40,000 nt of DNA, from contig CM022667.1 of assembly GCA_012295275.1 (NCBI GenBank), forward strand, positions 19,218,410 to 19,258,409, given 5' to 3'. The position numbers and the translations under genes were made by a program. Positions 28,931 through 39,145 of this stretch are shown here, one piece after another (position 1 is the first letter of the stretch; every line of letters begins with the position of its first letter). Source of the stretch: Chrysomallon squamiferum. Lineage: Eukaryota; Mollusca; Gastropoda; Neomphalida; Peltospiridae. A model generated the notes under the pieces. That model worked only from the letters and a program-made list of their open reading frames with translations. It was not told the DNA's origin and did no database searches.

Positions 28931-30027
28931 GTTACTTTAAATTTGATTTAACTAACCAGCTAACTAACTAACAAGCTAGCTAGCTAATTAACTAACTCAA
29001 CACATAAATAAATAAATACATTTTAAAATCAACAATAAAAAATGACTGTGTTTTATTTAATAAGTGTATGTTTGTATAATATTTGCTATATTGCCATGTT
29101 CTAATATTTATCATGTGTGTCAGAAAGCTAAATTCTATTATGAGTTAGTGGAAATGTATATCTATAAATCTAACTATCAAATTAAGTTAATTATATATGT
29201 GTGTGTGTGTGTGTTTAATATCCATTTCTTCTTCATGATCTTGATATAAAATAAAATGAAAATTAAAGAAGGTTAGGAAGAAAAAGATTTAAAATTTGAT
29301 TTCATTATAAATACACGTGCATGTATTATTATTTTACATTCGTCTGTTTGTTTTCATTTATAATCTACTGTTTAGTTTCCTTCCATATCAAAGTTTAAAA
29401 CTTCACTGATTTTTTCTTTTATTTGTTTTACCGCATGTAGATCCGTCCTATCTGAACAAAACTATTCACGAGGTGAACTTTGACCTCTGTCAGGAACCAC
29501 AACCGTGTCTTCACAACGGGCAGTGCATTCAAGACAACAGTACGCAGGCGCACTGTGAATGTTCCGGTTATTATACTGGTATGAATGAATATGTTACTGC
29601 GTAATTATATATTCGTATATTTCTTTGAGTATTTCATTTAATCCGTATCTATGCTATTAGAAGGATTGGAAATAAGAGAGAAAAAAAAAATCAGAAATAA
29701 AGATATCTAAACGACTGTGACAATGCAATGACAACCTTAAGAGAAAGAAACGATACTAAAACCTATCTCTTCCATTACATCTTCTTTCATCTTTTTTTAA
29801 CATCCTGTCACGAATACTAATATTAAACAATAAATTTTGGAATATTCGATAATGAATAATTATATTGCGTATTAAATTTTTAGGATATCTGTTAATAAAT
29901 AATCGTATTATGTAATACATTTTGAAATGTTTGATCTGAAGAAGGAGTTTTTTTTTTAATAATTATTCTTGTTTTGGATATATACTAATCTTAAAAGTCA
30001 TTAACCTTCAACTCAAAACATATTATG

Positions 30028-30058
<31 letters not shown>

Positions 30059-30162
30059 ACTACCGCTGCGTAAACAAAGTCATAAAACTAATATGCTTTA
30101 ATCTTGTTTTATATATTTTATCGGTTTTTCTCTCTCCATTTTTTTTTATTTTTTTTTTCTAG
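28931..30162 (+). other. Receptor introns 15 and 16 (flanking exon 16)
   Basis: AT-rich introns 28931-29440 and 29579-30162. Contents: a CTAA/GCTA palindrome-like stretch (28960-28995), a short (TG)n and long poly-T runs (29949-29960, 30030-30053, 30140-30160). Nothing else seen. Confidence 0.55.
29441..29578 (+). CDS. Receptor exon 16: EGF1
   Basis: 138 bp, acceptor CATGTAG, donor GTATGA, phase 1 to 1. It encodes a linker (DPSYLNKTIHE) and then DLCQEPQPCLHNGQCIQD, AHCECSGYYT. This is the C-x(5)-C-x(4)-C...C-x-C EGF pattern, with the final Cys supplied by the next exon (GLFCQ). Confidence 0.93.
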
Positions 30163-30384
30163 GTCTCTTCTGCCAGGTTACTATTTGCGAAGCTGGTGTG
30201 TGTAACCATGGTAACTGCACTCTGACGAACAGGGGTTACAGATGTAGCTGCAGTTCCGGCTACTGGGGCAACAACTGCACCCTGGATGCGGTTCACTGTC
30301 GCAACACGTTGTGCAGCACCCACGGAACGTGCGATGGTGCGAATACAACGCATCCTAAATGTGTTTGCGATGAATCATGGGAAG
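30163..30384 (+). CDS. Receptor exon 17: end of EGF1, EGF2, most of EGF3
   Basis: 222 bp, acceptor TTTTCTAG after a long T-rich tract, donor GTAATG, phase 1 to 1. GLFCQ closes EGF1. ICEAGVCNHGNCTLTN, YRCSCSSGYWGNNC is a full EGF2. HCRNTLCSTHGTCDG, KCVCDESWE begins EGF3, closed by GNRC in exon 18. No calcium-binding EGF signature (D/N-x-D/N-E) is seen. Confidence 0.95.
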
Positions 30385-31820
30385 GTAATGCGTATTCCTG
30401 TACGTTACGATCAATACTAAAACCGTTTCTTTGTTCTGCTGCTCGTCAGAATGTTTGTACGAAAAAAAAAAATAAAATTAACATTTACTGATCTGAATCA
30501 TAGAAAAACTGACTATGATTTGAAAAACTGTTTGTTCTTTTCTTCACCTTTATATCCCATAACTACTTTCATAATTACTATTGATAATTGCATTACTGGA
30601 TGACTATGTAATATGTCCTAGTCATTAGTGTTACCTTAAAACCATCACTAGTATTACTATGCTATCACATATGTCACTAAATGATTGTCATTATTATTAT
30701 TATTAAAAAAATACTTATTACTAATATTCCTATAAGATTATTATTAATATTACTATATATTCACCAGCATCACCAATGATTATCATTTATATTACTATGA
30801 AACAACTTCTAACGTTACTGTATCGTCACGAAAATTACTAAATGGGCTATAATTAATATTAATATAAAATCAATATTATTATCACCAGTGTCACTGAAAG
30901 ATTATCGTTAATATTACTATATTAAAAAAAAAAATTATATATATTTTCACCAATATCAGTAAATGATTATCATTAATATTACTCTGAAACCATTATTAAT
31001 ATTACAATAAAATCATTAGTAATATTACTATATTAACATCAAAGTCGCTAAATGATTATAATTAATATTACTACAAAACTATTATTAATATTAATACAAG
31101 AAACCATTACTAATATTGCTGTATTATTATCCCCAGTGCCACTGAATGATTATCGTTAACGTCGTTACATAACTATTACTGTTTTACACCAGCTGAAGAT
31201 TTGGTTCAGAAGTATACGTCATGTTACGACACAATTAGTACATTTGCGTATCGACGGCTTACAGAAATCGTGACAGCGTTTCGTGTCGGTTTTCTCATTC
31301 TCCTCTAATTTGGCCACTTACGCTCGTTCAGTTGATCGTTACTCGTTTAAACACAGAACCACGAGACTGCTGAGTTTGCTGACACAAAGAGCAGATATTG
31401 AAAATCATTGGCGCTGTCGTTCTGTAAACGTCATGCATGCCGGGTAGACTAATTCGCGATCACGATTTGAACTTTTACGCTCCCCGTTTTGTCATTGATT
31501 ATATCTTCACGTTATCTGTTTTCGTTATGTTCTGAATGTATGAACTTGTCCTGAGCTGCAGATGTTTAATATTGAAGTGGGACAAAAACAAAGCAAAAAA
31601 AAAAAATTAAAAAAGAAAAAAAAAAAGGAAAAAAATGAAAAAAACAAAATGAAAGAAAAAAAGAAGAGCAAATACAAAAGAAAGAAGATAATTAACTATA
31701 ATAATAATAAGAAGAAGGTGAACAACATCAAGAACCATAAAATAATAAAGAAAAATAAAAAGATATATAAATAAATTAATTAAGAAATAGTTTATTATTA
31801 TTATTATCGTCATCTCTATG

Positions 31821-31879
<59 letters not shown>

Positions 31880-31888
31880 CATTATCAG
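30385..31888 (+). other. Receptor intron 17
   Basis: Degenerate repeats of an ATTACTAATATTACTAT-like unit (about 30560-31170), a less AT-rich unique patch (31190-31560), then poly-A/AAG-rich and (ATT)n tracts running to within 8 bp of the acceptor AG. The Lys-rich frame 31562-31774 is an A-run artefact. Confidence 0.6.
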
Positions 31889-32086
31889 GTAACAGGTGTT
31901 ATAAAGTAAAGACACCGCCGCCAGTGGACATTGGTCAGCGTCTGCTTGGTCAGCCTATCTGGGTTGGTCTGATTGTTATTCTCACTGTGCTGCTGGTGTT
32001 TGGTATTGTGTACGTTGTGAGGAGAAAATGTCTAAAACACTGCAAGTGCTGTGAAATTCAAACAAAGATCAAAGAAGAAACAATAG
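31889..32086 (+). CDS. Receptor exon 18: end of EGF3, transmembrane helix, juxtamembrane
   Basis: 198 bp, acceptor ATTATCAG right after an (ATT)n tract, donor GTGAGA, phase 1 to 1. GNRCYKVKTPPP ends the ectodomain, then IWVGLIVILTVLLVFGIVYV is a clear single membrane span. VRRKCLKHCKCCEIQ follows: a basic stop-transfer segment with four Cys that could be palmitoylated (inference). Orientation is type I. Confidence 0.95.
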
Positions 32087-32330
32087 GTGAGATATCTATA
32101 TAAATTGCTGTATGTAAATTATTTTATATGTAGATTACAGCATCATATGTAGATTAAGGTATGTAAATTACTTTATATATAGATTACAGTAGGTAAATTA
32201 TTTTATATGTAGATTACGGTAGGAACATTATTTTATATGTAGATTACAGAACATTTCTCTGTCTTTTTAATATGAATTATTTTTAAACTAGGGAAGTTTG
32301 CTAATTAACATAAATTATGTTAACTTCTAG

Positions 32331-32446
32331 TATCGGCACATAAGCAGTCACAATCTCCCGGCATGCTTCGCGCTGCCACCAATGACGTCAGCAACACTCA
32401 GCGCCATCTCAGTGCGTCATCGCAGTCCGGCTACTTAACCAGCAAG
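32331..32446 (+). CDS. Receptor exon 19: cytoplasmic tail, Ser/Gln-rich
   Basis: 116 bp, acceptor ACTTCTAG, donor GTAACG, phase 1 to 0. It encodes a Ser/Gln/His-rich segment ending QSGYLTSK. The frame stays open across the donor to 32581 with no recognisable content, so I end the exon at the donor. Confidence 0.8.
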
Positions 32447-32741
32447 GTAACGTCTAAACTTCTAATATCAGCTCTGAGAAGAGCCCACAGCAAGCGTGCT
32501 TCAGCCGAAGTGCACATAAGCATGTTTGCGTTTCAGAATGTAATTTCTTCTGCAGAAATTGCTTATCATGGAATTATTTAGAAATAAACTAAATGACTGG
32601 ACAAATCTTTAAAAAAACTAAAATAAGCATATACTTGTATGTGTACATAAATACTCATGTTGAACGTAAAAATTCAAAATAGCTCTACGAGTAATTAAAC
32701 ATAAATACAACCACATCATATAAACGCAGACACGCAGTTAA

Positions 32742-32798
<57 letters not shown>

Positions 32799-33003
32799 AC
32801 AGATATAACACAATTTACTCAAAAACACAAGCCTATACAATACAAACAACACAGAGAGACACAAACAGACATCCACACAGGCACAAATACACACTCATAT
32901 AGTATAAACACACAAACCATTCACACACAAACAAACAAATACACACACGTTTAGCCAGTCTAACAAAAAGAAAAGGAGTCACACGTGATGTTTGTTTCTG
33001 CAG
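32447..33003 (+). other. Receptor intron 19
   Basis: Unique sequence followed by (CA)n at 32741-32793 and CA-rich units up to the acceptor region. The frame open from exon 19 ends at 32581. Confidence 0.6.
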
Positions 33004-34652
33004 ATAGAAGAGGCTGGGTCGTCGACTGCCGCCTCGTACCCCCACAATCGACGACAAAGGACTTGCTGCCGCGCGATTTTTCGCTTCCTACAAAGAAGCG
33101 GAGAAGATGTCCATCTCGCCTCCGGTAGCGGTCAACTTCAGCAAGGACACGGCGACCTCGATGTCCACGGGGCCCGAGGAAACGTCCGCTGTTGGGACGT
33201 TGCTGACGGGGGCGCTGTCCCTCGCGTTCAGCGGCACCAGCGACACGAAACGCGGCAAGGAGGACTCGTTGTTCCTGAGGCCGACGTCGCGACGTAACTC
33301 GGAGCTGAGGAAGTCGCACAGCAGTGAACAGATGGACAGACAGTCGTCGATGGGCGACGTCGTCAACGAGCAGCTCAGCAGATCCAAGTCTGTTTCAGAA
33401 AACCATCTCAGCCACATCTTCCCCACGGTTATCATATCCACCCCGGATAATCACCATACCGACCTGCTGAATCCGGATTCCTACCACCAGGTGGCGTGTT
33501 CTGAAGACGATTTCTTCGACAACGTGAGGCGCAGTCGTTCCGCGAAAGACATCACTGAGCTGACAAGAAACGTCTACGGGATCGCGTGTTGAAGTCGGTT
33601 AACTCCACGCCCTTGATGAACAGGTACCTGTACTCAGAACGTCGACGTAACCCGGGTTTGAAACAAAAATCAGCAAGTTTCGACGTCGTAAACGAACACA
33701 GGAGGCGATCACGTCATCGTTCACAGCAGTCTGGACTCTGACAGCAACATGCTGTGCGAGTGCAGGAAGTGCCAGAAGCAACGCGAACGTAAACTGCACA
33801 TTAGCAGGCAAGACAGGAGTCAGAAGTCTTCAGAAAGCTCGCAGGAGAAGCTGCCGTCCGGCAAAGGTTCGTCGTTAACGCGCAGACGACGGGCTCAGTA
33901 TCAGAACAGTCGCAGAACGCACCACAGCTGTTCCTCTCACTCCACCACGCACGACTCCAGCTACAACACGCACAGATCTCTGTGTCAGGTGTCCAGTTCG
34001 GAGAGCGAAACGTCGCGCAAACACCACAGCCAGAGACGAATTCTCAGCAAAGGCAGAGCCAACAGAAGCTACAGATGCGGGTCGAGTGGCAGGCGACAGC
34101 TGTGCGAGAAACAGACGGACACGTGCAAAACGGACATGTTCAGGACTATTTTCAGCGAGGAGATTGTTTTAGATTCGGACGAGGAGCCAGCTGGCCTGAG
34201 TCTGCCAGTCAGTGAGGAGCAGCGACACGACGAAGATCGAGACAAAGATGGAGACAAGCAGACGTCAGAGAAACCCTCGCTGGCCAAGACGAGAACGTGC
34301 AGTGTTATCATGTACGACTGTTTTACCGGGGAGCTGTGTCCCATCCTCGAGTCCCAGCCCGTGTCTCGCACGTCTCTGAGACATCTGCACAACTCGTTTG
34401 ACTCTCAGTCCTATCTCCAGCCCGCAGACGACTCCACAGTCGGTTCGTCTTCTGTCAGTGCACAGACGTCGCCGGTAGACGGAGAGGGGCGAAGTTTGCC
34501 AAACAGAAAGCTGAGAAGAAATACAGCTCGGACGCGTCGGTGAAAGATTCGGCCTACGAGACAAAGCAGTCCTCGGTGGAAGTCACCGCGCTCGACAACA
34601 ACAACGACCACCAAGCAGCGCGCAGGAGAATGTGTCCTGGATCCAGAAACAG
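33004..34652 (+). CDS. Receptor exon 20: large Ser/Arg-rich cytoplasmic exon (several frame breaks)
   Basis: 1649 bp, clearly GC-richer than its flanks, acceptor TTTCTGCAG, donor GTAAAA. The main frames read TIDDKGLAAARFFASYKEAE, then SISPPVAVNFSKD, RRNSELRKSHSSEQ, SRSKSVSEN, RRSRSAKDI, LKQKSASFDVV, VIVHSSLDSDSNMLCECRKC, VLDSDEEP, and KYSSDASVKDSAYETK. Breaks lie at GGG 33578-33580 (one base short), about 33700 (one base extra) and GGGG 34486-34489 (one base short). A fourth at CCCCC 33039-33043 can be avoided by using acceptor TAG at 33007. The exon must leave in phase 2 to fit exon 21, and it does after these corrections. No globular domain recognised; probably disordered and phosphorylated. 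Confidence 0.82.
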
Positions 34653-34843
34653 GTAAAATGAGATATCTAGTTATAATGGGGGATTCATCACAGACAGTTA
34701 TTGTGTAAATAATCTAACTGTCGTTTTTGATTTGTTTTCTTCTTTTTTTTCTTTCTTTCTTTAAGAAAAAAACAACAACCTAATATACAAGAAAAAAGAA
34801 AATCTTTCTTCATTCGTTTTTCTTTCCTTATACCTTTTTACTT

Positions 34844-34927
<84 letters not shown>

Positions 34928-35153
34928 CACTATCACTCTTCTTTCCATCTCTCTAGTTCACTCACTGTTCAAAGTAGACATCTCTTTCTTTTTTCTTATT
35001 TGAGGACATGTCCATTAATCAATCCATCGATTGACCAATCCACCTCTTTCGCTTTCTTTCTTAAGTCATGTATATACAGAGGTATGCCCTCTGTTCCACC
35101 TCTGCAAGAACTAAACAACCTGACCACGTTTTGTAAAACACGCTTGTTTGCAG
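34653..35153 (+). other. Receptor intron 20 with (CT)n tract
   Basis: Contains T-rich runs and a pure (CT)n tract at 34847-34924, then unique sequence up to the acceptor. Minus-strand frame 34996-35190 overlaps exon 21 antisense and is not a gene. Confidence 0.6.
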
Positions 35154-35321
35154 GTATGAAGATAGAAAGGTGGATCAGCGTCTTCGTCAAACAGCAATAA
35201 AACTACACAAGCTGAAAACCAGGAATCAGAGACATAAGCTGTCACGTGACAGCGCTATGGACACGTCGACAGCGGACACGTCTGACATAACCGACGGCAG
35301 CAGCTTAGACTCAAATTTAGG
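35154..35321 (+). CDS. Receptor exon 21: cytoplasmic tail, basic
   Basis: 168 bp, acceptor TTTGCAG, donor GTAAGT, phase 2 to 2. It encodes RYEDRKVDQRLRQTAIKLHK, a Lys/Arg-rich possibly helical stretch, then a Thr/Ser/Asp-rich DTSTADTSDITDGSSLDS. Phase 2 entry selects the exon-20 reading that ends SRNR over the competing one that ends WIQKQ. Confidence 0.88.
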
Positions 35322-35454
35322 GTAAGTTTAAACGAAACGAAACATCTAAAAAAGTATTTAAAATATAACGGTTAAATTAATCTGAATCAATATGAATTTA
35401 ACTGATCTATACACACACACACACACACACACACATACACACACACACATACAT

Positions 35455-35485
<31 letters not shown>

Positions 35486-35582
35486 TACACACAAACACAC
35501 ACACACATATATATATATCTAAGAAACAAATATAGTATTCTGTTTGTTCTAATTATGACTGGTTTTCGTGGTTTGTTTACAG
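35322..35582 (+). repeat. Receptor intron 21, mostly (CA)n
   Basis: CA/CATA units from about 35411 to 35505 followed by a short TA tract. The remaining sequence is splice-site flank. Confidence 0.85.
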
Positions 35583-35742
35583 ACATATACAGTTCATGGG
35601 GCGGACTATCTCGAGAGTACCAGTCAATTCATACGACAGTTTGTTTCAAGGAAGTGTTCCGTCAAATCACGACTCGCTTGACGAGCCTCGATCCGGCAGC
35701 ATTCTGGAAGAGTTTCCAGACTTGAAAGAAGTCACAGTATAG
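35583..35742 (+). CDS. Receptor exon 22: C-terminus
   Basis: 160 bp from TGTTTACAG to a TAG stop at 35740-35742. It encodes MGRTISRVPVNSYDSLFQ, SLDEPRSGSILEEFPDLKEV and ends T-V. YDSL fits the YxxPhi clathrin-adaptor motif. The last three residues, V-T-V, fit a class II PDZ ligand (hydrophobic-x-hydrophobic). Both readings are inference from short motifs. Confidence 0.9.
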
Positions 35743-35941
35743 CAACAAAAAAAATAAAAAAAAAAGAGAAGGATATTCCATTTAAATTATTCGTTAACAT
35801 GAACAATTCACAAAAATAATACTTGAGTTATTGGAATAACTGGAAATTTGTAACATATTAATTCTTAGAAAAACATCCGATGTTTTTGTTTCATTGTGTT
35901 GTGTTTAATTTTATTACAATCTTTATCATTATCATTATCGC

Positions 35942-36036
<95 letters not shown>

Positions 36037-37039
36037 TACTACTACTATTTTCTTGTTTTTTGTTAATTACTATCTATAACTCAAACCTAGAATACTAATC
36101 AAAATGTGATACGGCTTTTATGACGTCACTGATATATGCAAATATGAATATTTATGCATTGCAGTGTGCTATTCTTAGTAACGCGTAATGCTGTTGTACG
36201 TTAACGTATGTGATGCATTGCGATATAACACAATGTGATAAACCAGTTACTGGTGCGTAATTATGACGTAATATTATAATTAACTACGTGTTGTTACTAT
36301 TTTTGTAAGCAGTGTTACTCTGTAATAAATAACTGTTATATAGTTATCGTTTTATTTTATTTTTTTCTTCTTTTTTTAAAATTGTCTTTACTATTTATTT
36401 ATTTATTTTATTAGTAGTATTTTTTAAAGTCTAAATTATCCGATGAAGATAAAGAAAAAGAAAATGAGGATGATAAACACGATGGTAAAAATTAACGTCA
36501 TCTCCACCTTTGTGTTATGTTTGTGGATTTCTCTGTCCATATGAATGTATGTGCATATTAAAATGATGAATAATATATATATATCTTTAGAAACGCAGCA
36601 ACAGGTTTTAATATGAAAGATCATTAAATTTCAAGAACTATTTAATCGTCATCATCTTCATCATTATTATTATCATTTGGTGTCATTACTACAAATACAT
36701 ATTTTATCTTTCCAAAAGATACCCAAAATCGATACGTATTCTTAAAATTATTATTCTTTCTATAAGAACAGAAAGTCATTTGTTTTCTGTCTCAAATCTG
36801 CACTGTTCTACACTGTGTATAAACAGGTGTGATTAGATTTTAGTGTATATTTAACTTGATCAATGTACATGTGTGTAAGGTTGGCTATTTTGTTGGTTGT
36901 TGTCGCCATGGGCACATTACCTTCCCTACTCCAGCTGACGGTCATAGAAATGTCCAGTTATTTCATTTCCAATTTTATTGTCATTAGAGAAAAAATAAAT
37001 TATCATATTATCAAAACATTTTAAATACATTAAGTATTT

Positions 37040-37135
<96 letters not shown>

Positions 37136-37334
37136 TATTTATTAACTTAACATTTCCCCTTCATAGTTGGAAGATTTCAAACACAAGATGTCCGCCCTCA
37201 GCGACTGATTATTTTGACGGTACCTAAAGCAAGATGCAACACAAATTTACATACATTACGTACGCGCATGTCGGAGGTTTTGAAAGCACCATATCAATAA
37301 TTTCTCACCTGCACTGATTCAGACAAAAATCATC
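35743..37334. other. Intergenic between convergent genes; 3' UTR and ATT/ATC repeats
   Basis: Contains the presumed receptor 3' UTR (to about 36345), (ATT)n at 35943-36033 and an ATC/ATT tract at about 37040-37143. A short unique stretch near 36880-36960 may be an old repeat fragment. No coding exon is supported. Confidence 0.55.
36324..36329 (+). terminator. Candidate poly(A) signal for the receptor gene
   Basis: AATAAA in TGTAATAAATAACTG, about 580 bp after the stop, in unique sequence. Another AATAAA-like string 10 bp after the stop, within an A-run, is too close to be a likely signal. The 3' UTR would contain the (ATT)n tract at 35943-36033. Confidence 0.4.
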
Positions 37335-37340
37335 TTTATT
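37335..37340 (-). terminator. Candidate poly(A) signal for the carboxypeptidase gene
   Basis: Read on the minus strand, AATAAA in GTTAATAAAGATG, about 76 bp beyond the stop codon. This is a good position for a short 3' UTR. Confidence 0.6.
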
Positions 37341-37415
37341 AACATAATTAAAATAACAACAAAAAAAAAAAAAAACCCACAGCCATACTAATTTGTTCTA
37401 CATTCCGAGCGGTTG

Positions 37416-37714
37416 CTAGGCGTGGCCTCTGTTTCGACTGGCTAACGAGCTGTTCGCAGACGACGTACCGGTCTGAGATTCGCTGACGTCAGAGGTCACG
37501 TGACTTGTCGACCTGAGCAGTCGGCTAAGTTCTAACGCCATGCTCTTGATTCCCTGCCACGTGTGACTGGCGATGCTAGGTATGTGACGCGCTGGCAGCG
37601 CGAAGCCGTAGTTGCTGCTGCTGTTGTTGTCGGCGGGAGGCAGTTCCATGGTGTAGCTGTACTTGATGCCGGCAGCGCCTTTGGCGAAGTCGTCGGAACC
37701 TCCAGCGGCGGGAT
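37416..37714 (-). CDS. Carboxypeptidase last exon: catalytic Glu and C-terminus
   Basis: Minus strand, acceptor ACTCACAG, stop TAG at 37418-37416. It completes YPAAGGSDDFAKGAAGIKYS and contains YSYTMELPP and YGFALPARHIPS. In the M14A family these correspond to the specificity loop, to catalytic Glu270 (in F/M-E-L; bovine CPA numbering) and to the YGF-x-LPA segment. Asp at position 255 (GGSDD) is the carboxypeptidase B feature that selects C-terminal Lys/Arg. CPA has Ile there. The exon ends with the usual helix (WQGIKSMALELSRLL) plus about 35 extra Ser/Thr-rich residues not found in pancreatic enzymes. Confidence 0.93.
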
Positions 37715-38096
37715 CTGTGAGTATAAACAAACCGATTATTAAACACGTTTTTATTTATTTATTTATGTACTTACCTACATACTTTGTTACTTATCTATTT
37801 ACTTACTTGCTTATTTATTTATTTATTTATTTGTTTATTTGTTTGTTTGTTTGTTTGTTTGTTTATTATTTATTTATTATTTGTTTGTTTGTTTGTTTAT
37901 TATTTATTTATTTATTTTTGTTACTGTTATTTAATACTGTCCATTTTTCTTCGTCTTTAGCTTCTAATCATTTCATTCTGAATATGCTTATGTTTTTTGT
38001 TGTCTTTGTTCGCTGTGTTTAAATAGAAAATGTATTAAAATAATCTGTTCATTTGTTGTTTAGGAAGCAGTTAAAACGGAAGACACATTCACGCAC
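37715..38096 (-). other. Carboxypeptidase terminal intron
   Basis: TTTA/TTTG tetranucleotide units (about 37750-37920, plus-strand orientation) and T-rich sequence. No exon. Confidence 0.7.
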
Positions 38097-38169
38097 AAAG
38101 AATGACGCTGGATGTTCCAACTGTGTACCTCTCTGGCATTGCACGTTTCGCCATTTGCGCAAGATGATC
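38097..38169 (-). CDS. Carboxypeptidase penultimate exon
   Basis: 73 bp on the minus strand, acceptor TTTTTCAG, donor GTGCGT, phase 0 to 1. It reads DHLAQMAKRAMPERYTVGTS then SVILY, where the Y codon is split across the intron. That Tyr aligns with Tyr248 of carboxypeptidase A, the substrate-binding tyrosine. The split codon only works with the donor at 38096-38095, which fixes the boundary. Confidence 0.87.
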
Positions 38170-38300
38170 CTGAAAAACAAAAAAAACAAAAAAACAAACC
38201 AAATAAAATTTTAAATAAAACAACAACAACAACCAAGAAACAAAAATAATAAAAGATATGTGTATCTGTGTGTGCGCGTAAATATGCGTGTATGTGTGTA

Positions 38301-38358
<58 letters not shown>

Positions 38359-38513
38359 TAGATAGATAGATAGATAGATGCATTCATACATACATACATA
38401 CATATACGACAGAGAATATTCAAAATCCTAAACTACATATAAATGCATACATGGATGAACGTCTGTGAAATAAAAATAAAAGAAGAAGAGAAGAACAAGG
38501 ATAGAGAACTAAT

Positions 38514-38585
<72 letters not shown>

Positions 38586-38695
38586 AAAATACTGGGCTAT
38601 ATAATACATTTCTCCCTCTGTACGTCTAGCGGTCCGTAGGTTTGAATGAATTACACATTTTACTAACGTTTTACCACAAAACTAACTGAACTGAC
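38170..38695 (-). other. Carboxypeptidase intron with compound microsatellites
   Basis: (TG)n(TA)n(GATA)n at 38302-38378, CATA units, the SINE tail fragment, and a pure (TA)n tract at about 38520-38582. No exon. Confidence 0.7.
38408..38434 (+). mobile_element. SINE 3' tail fragment, copy 3
   Basis: 27 bases (GACAGAGAATATTC onward to CTAAACT) are identical to the reverse complement of 9622-9648, the 3' tail of SINE copy 2. On its left is a CATA/GATA microsatellite rather than the SINE body, so only the tail remains. Confidence 0.75.
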
Positions 38696-38901
38696 CAGGT
38701 CGTGTTGATCGGCTGCATAAGCGCGTGGACCGTAACCCCAAGGATACAACAGATACTGTCCAAATGAGTGCAAAGTCAGGTACAACTTGATCACGTGACC
38801 ATGCTGCAGCAGAAAACGTCCGAGCAGTCTGGATTCGGGGACAGAGAAAGGAGCAGAGCCAGAGTAAATATCATCACCAGGACGTCTGCTTCCACCGACA
38901 T
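38696..38901 (-). CDS. Zinc carboxypeptidase (M14A, CPB-like), partial: exon with third zinc ligand
   Basis: 206 bp on the minus strand, acceptor TTGTTGTAG, donor GTCAGT, phase 0 out. It encodes DDIYSGSAPFSVPES, matching the ETY-x-G-x-x-(P/A)FSEPE segment, then VIKLYLTLHSFGQYLLYPWGY. The His in LHSFGQ is the third zinc ligand (His196 in bovine numbering). The usual Glu of FSEPE is Val here. The exons with H-x-x-E zinc ligands, Arg127/Asn144/Arg145 and any propeptide must lie beyond position 40000. Likely a secreted digestive or processing exopeptidase (family knowledge). Confidence 0.92.
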
Positions 38902-39099
38902 CTACAACAACAGCAACAACAGCAACAACGTTTCATTAATAAAAAATACCACAGCAACAACTACTACAACAACAATAAGAAAAACAACAACACCAACCAC
39001 ATGTTTCATTCATATAAATACTACTACAACAATGACAACACCAACTACAACAGCAATATTAATAGCAACAACAACAATGCTAATATCAACAACAATAAA

Positions 39100-39145
<46 letters not shown>

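Noticed and set aside
31562-31915. Lys-rich plus frame and Ile-rich minus frame
   Set aside because: A-run and ATT-tract artefacts directly before exon 18.
33590-33705. A short intron removing the out-of-frame segment between the two long frames of exon 20
   Set aside because: The segment is itself strongly coding-like (NSTPLMNRYLYSE, KQKSASFDVV), and no donor/acceptor pair of workable length and phase exists.
34560-34652. Alternative reading of the end of exon 20 ending in WIQKQ
   Set aside because: It looks coding, but it exits in phase 0 and would put an immediate stop into exon 21; the frame ending SRNR exits in phase 2 and reads through.
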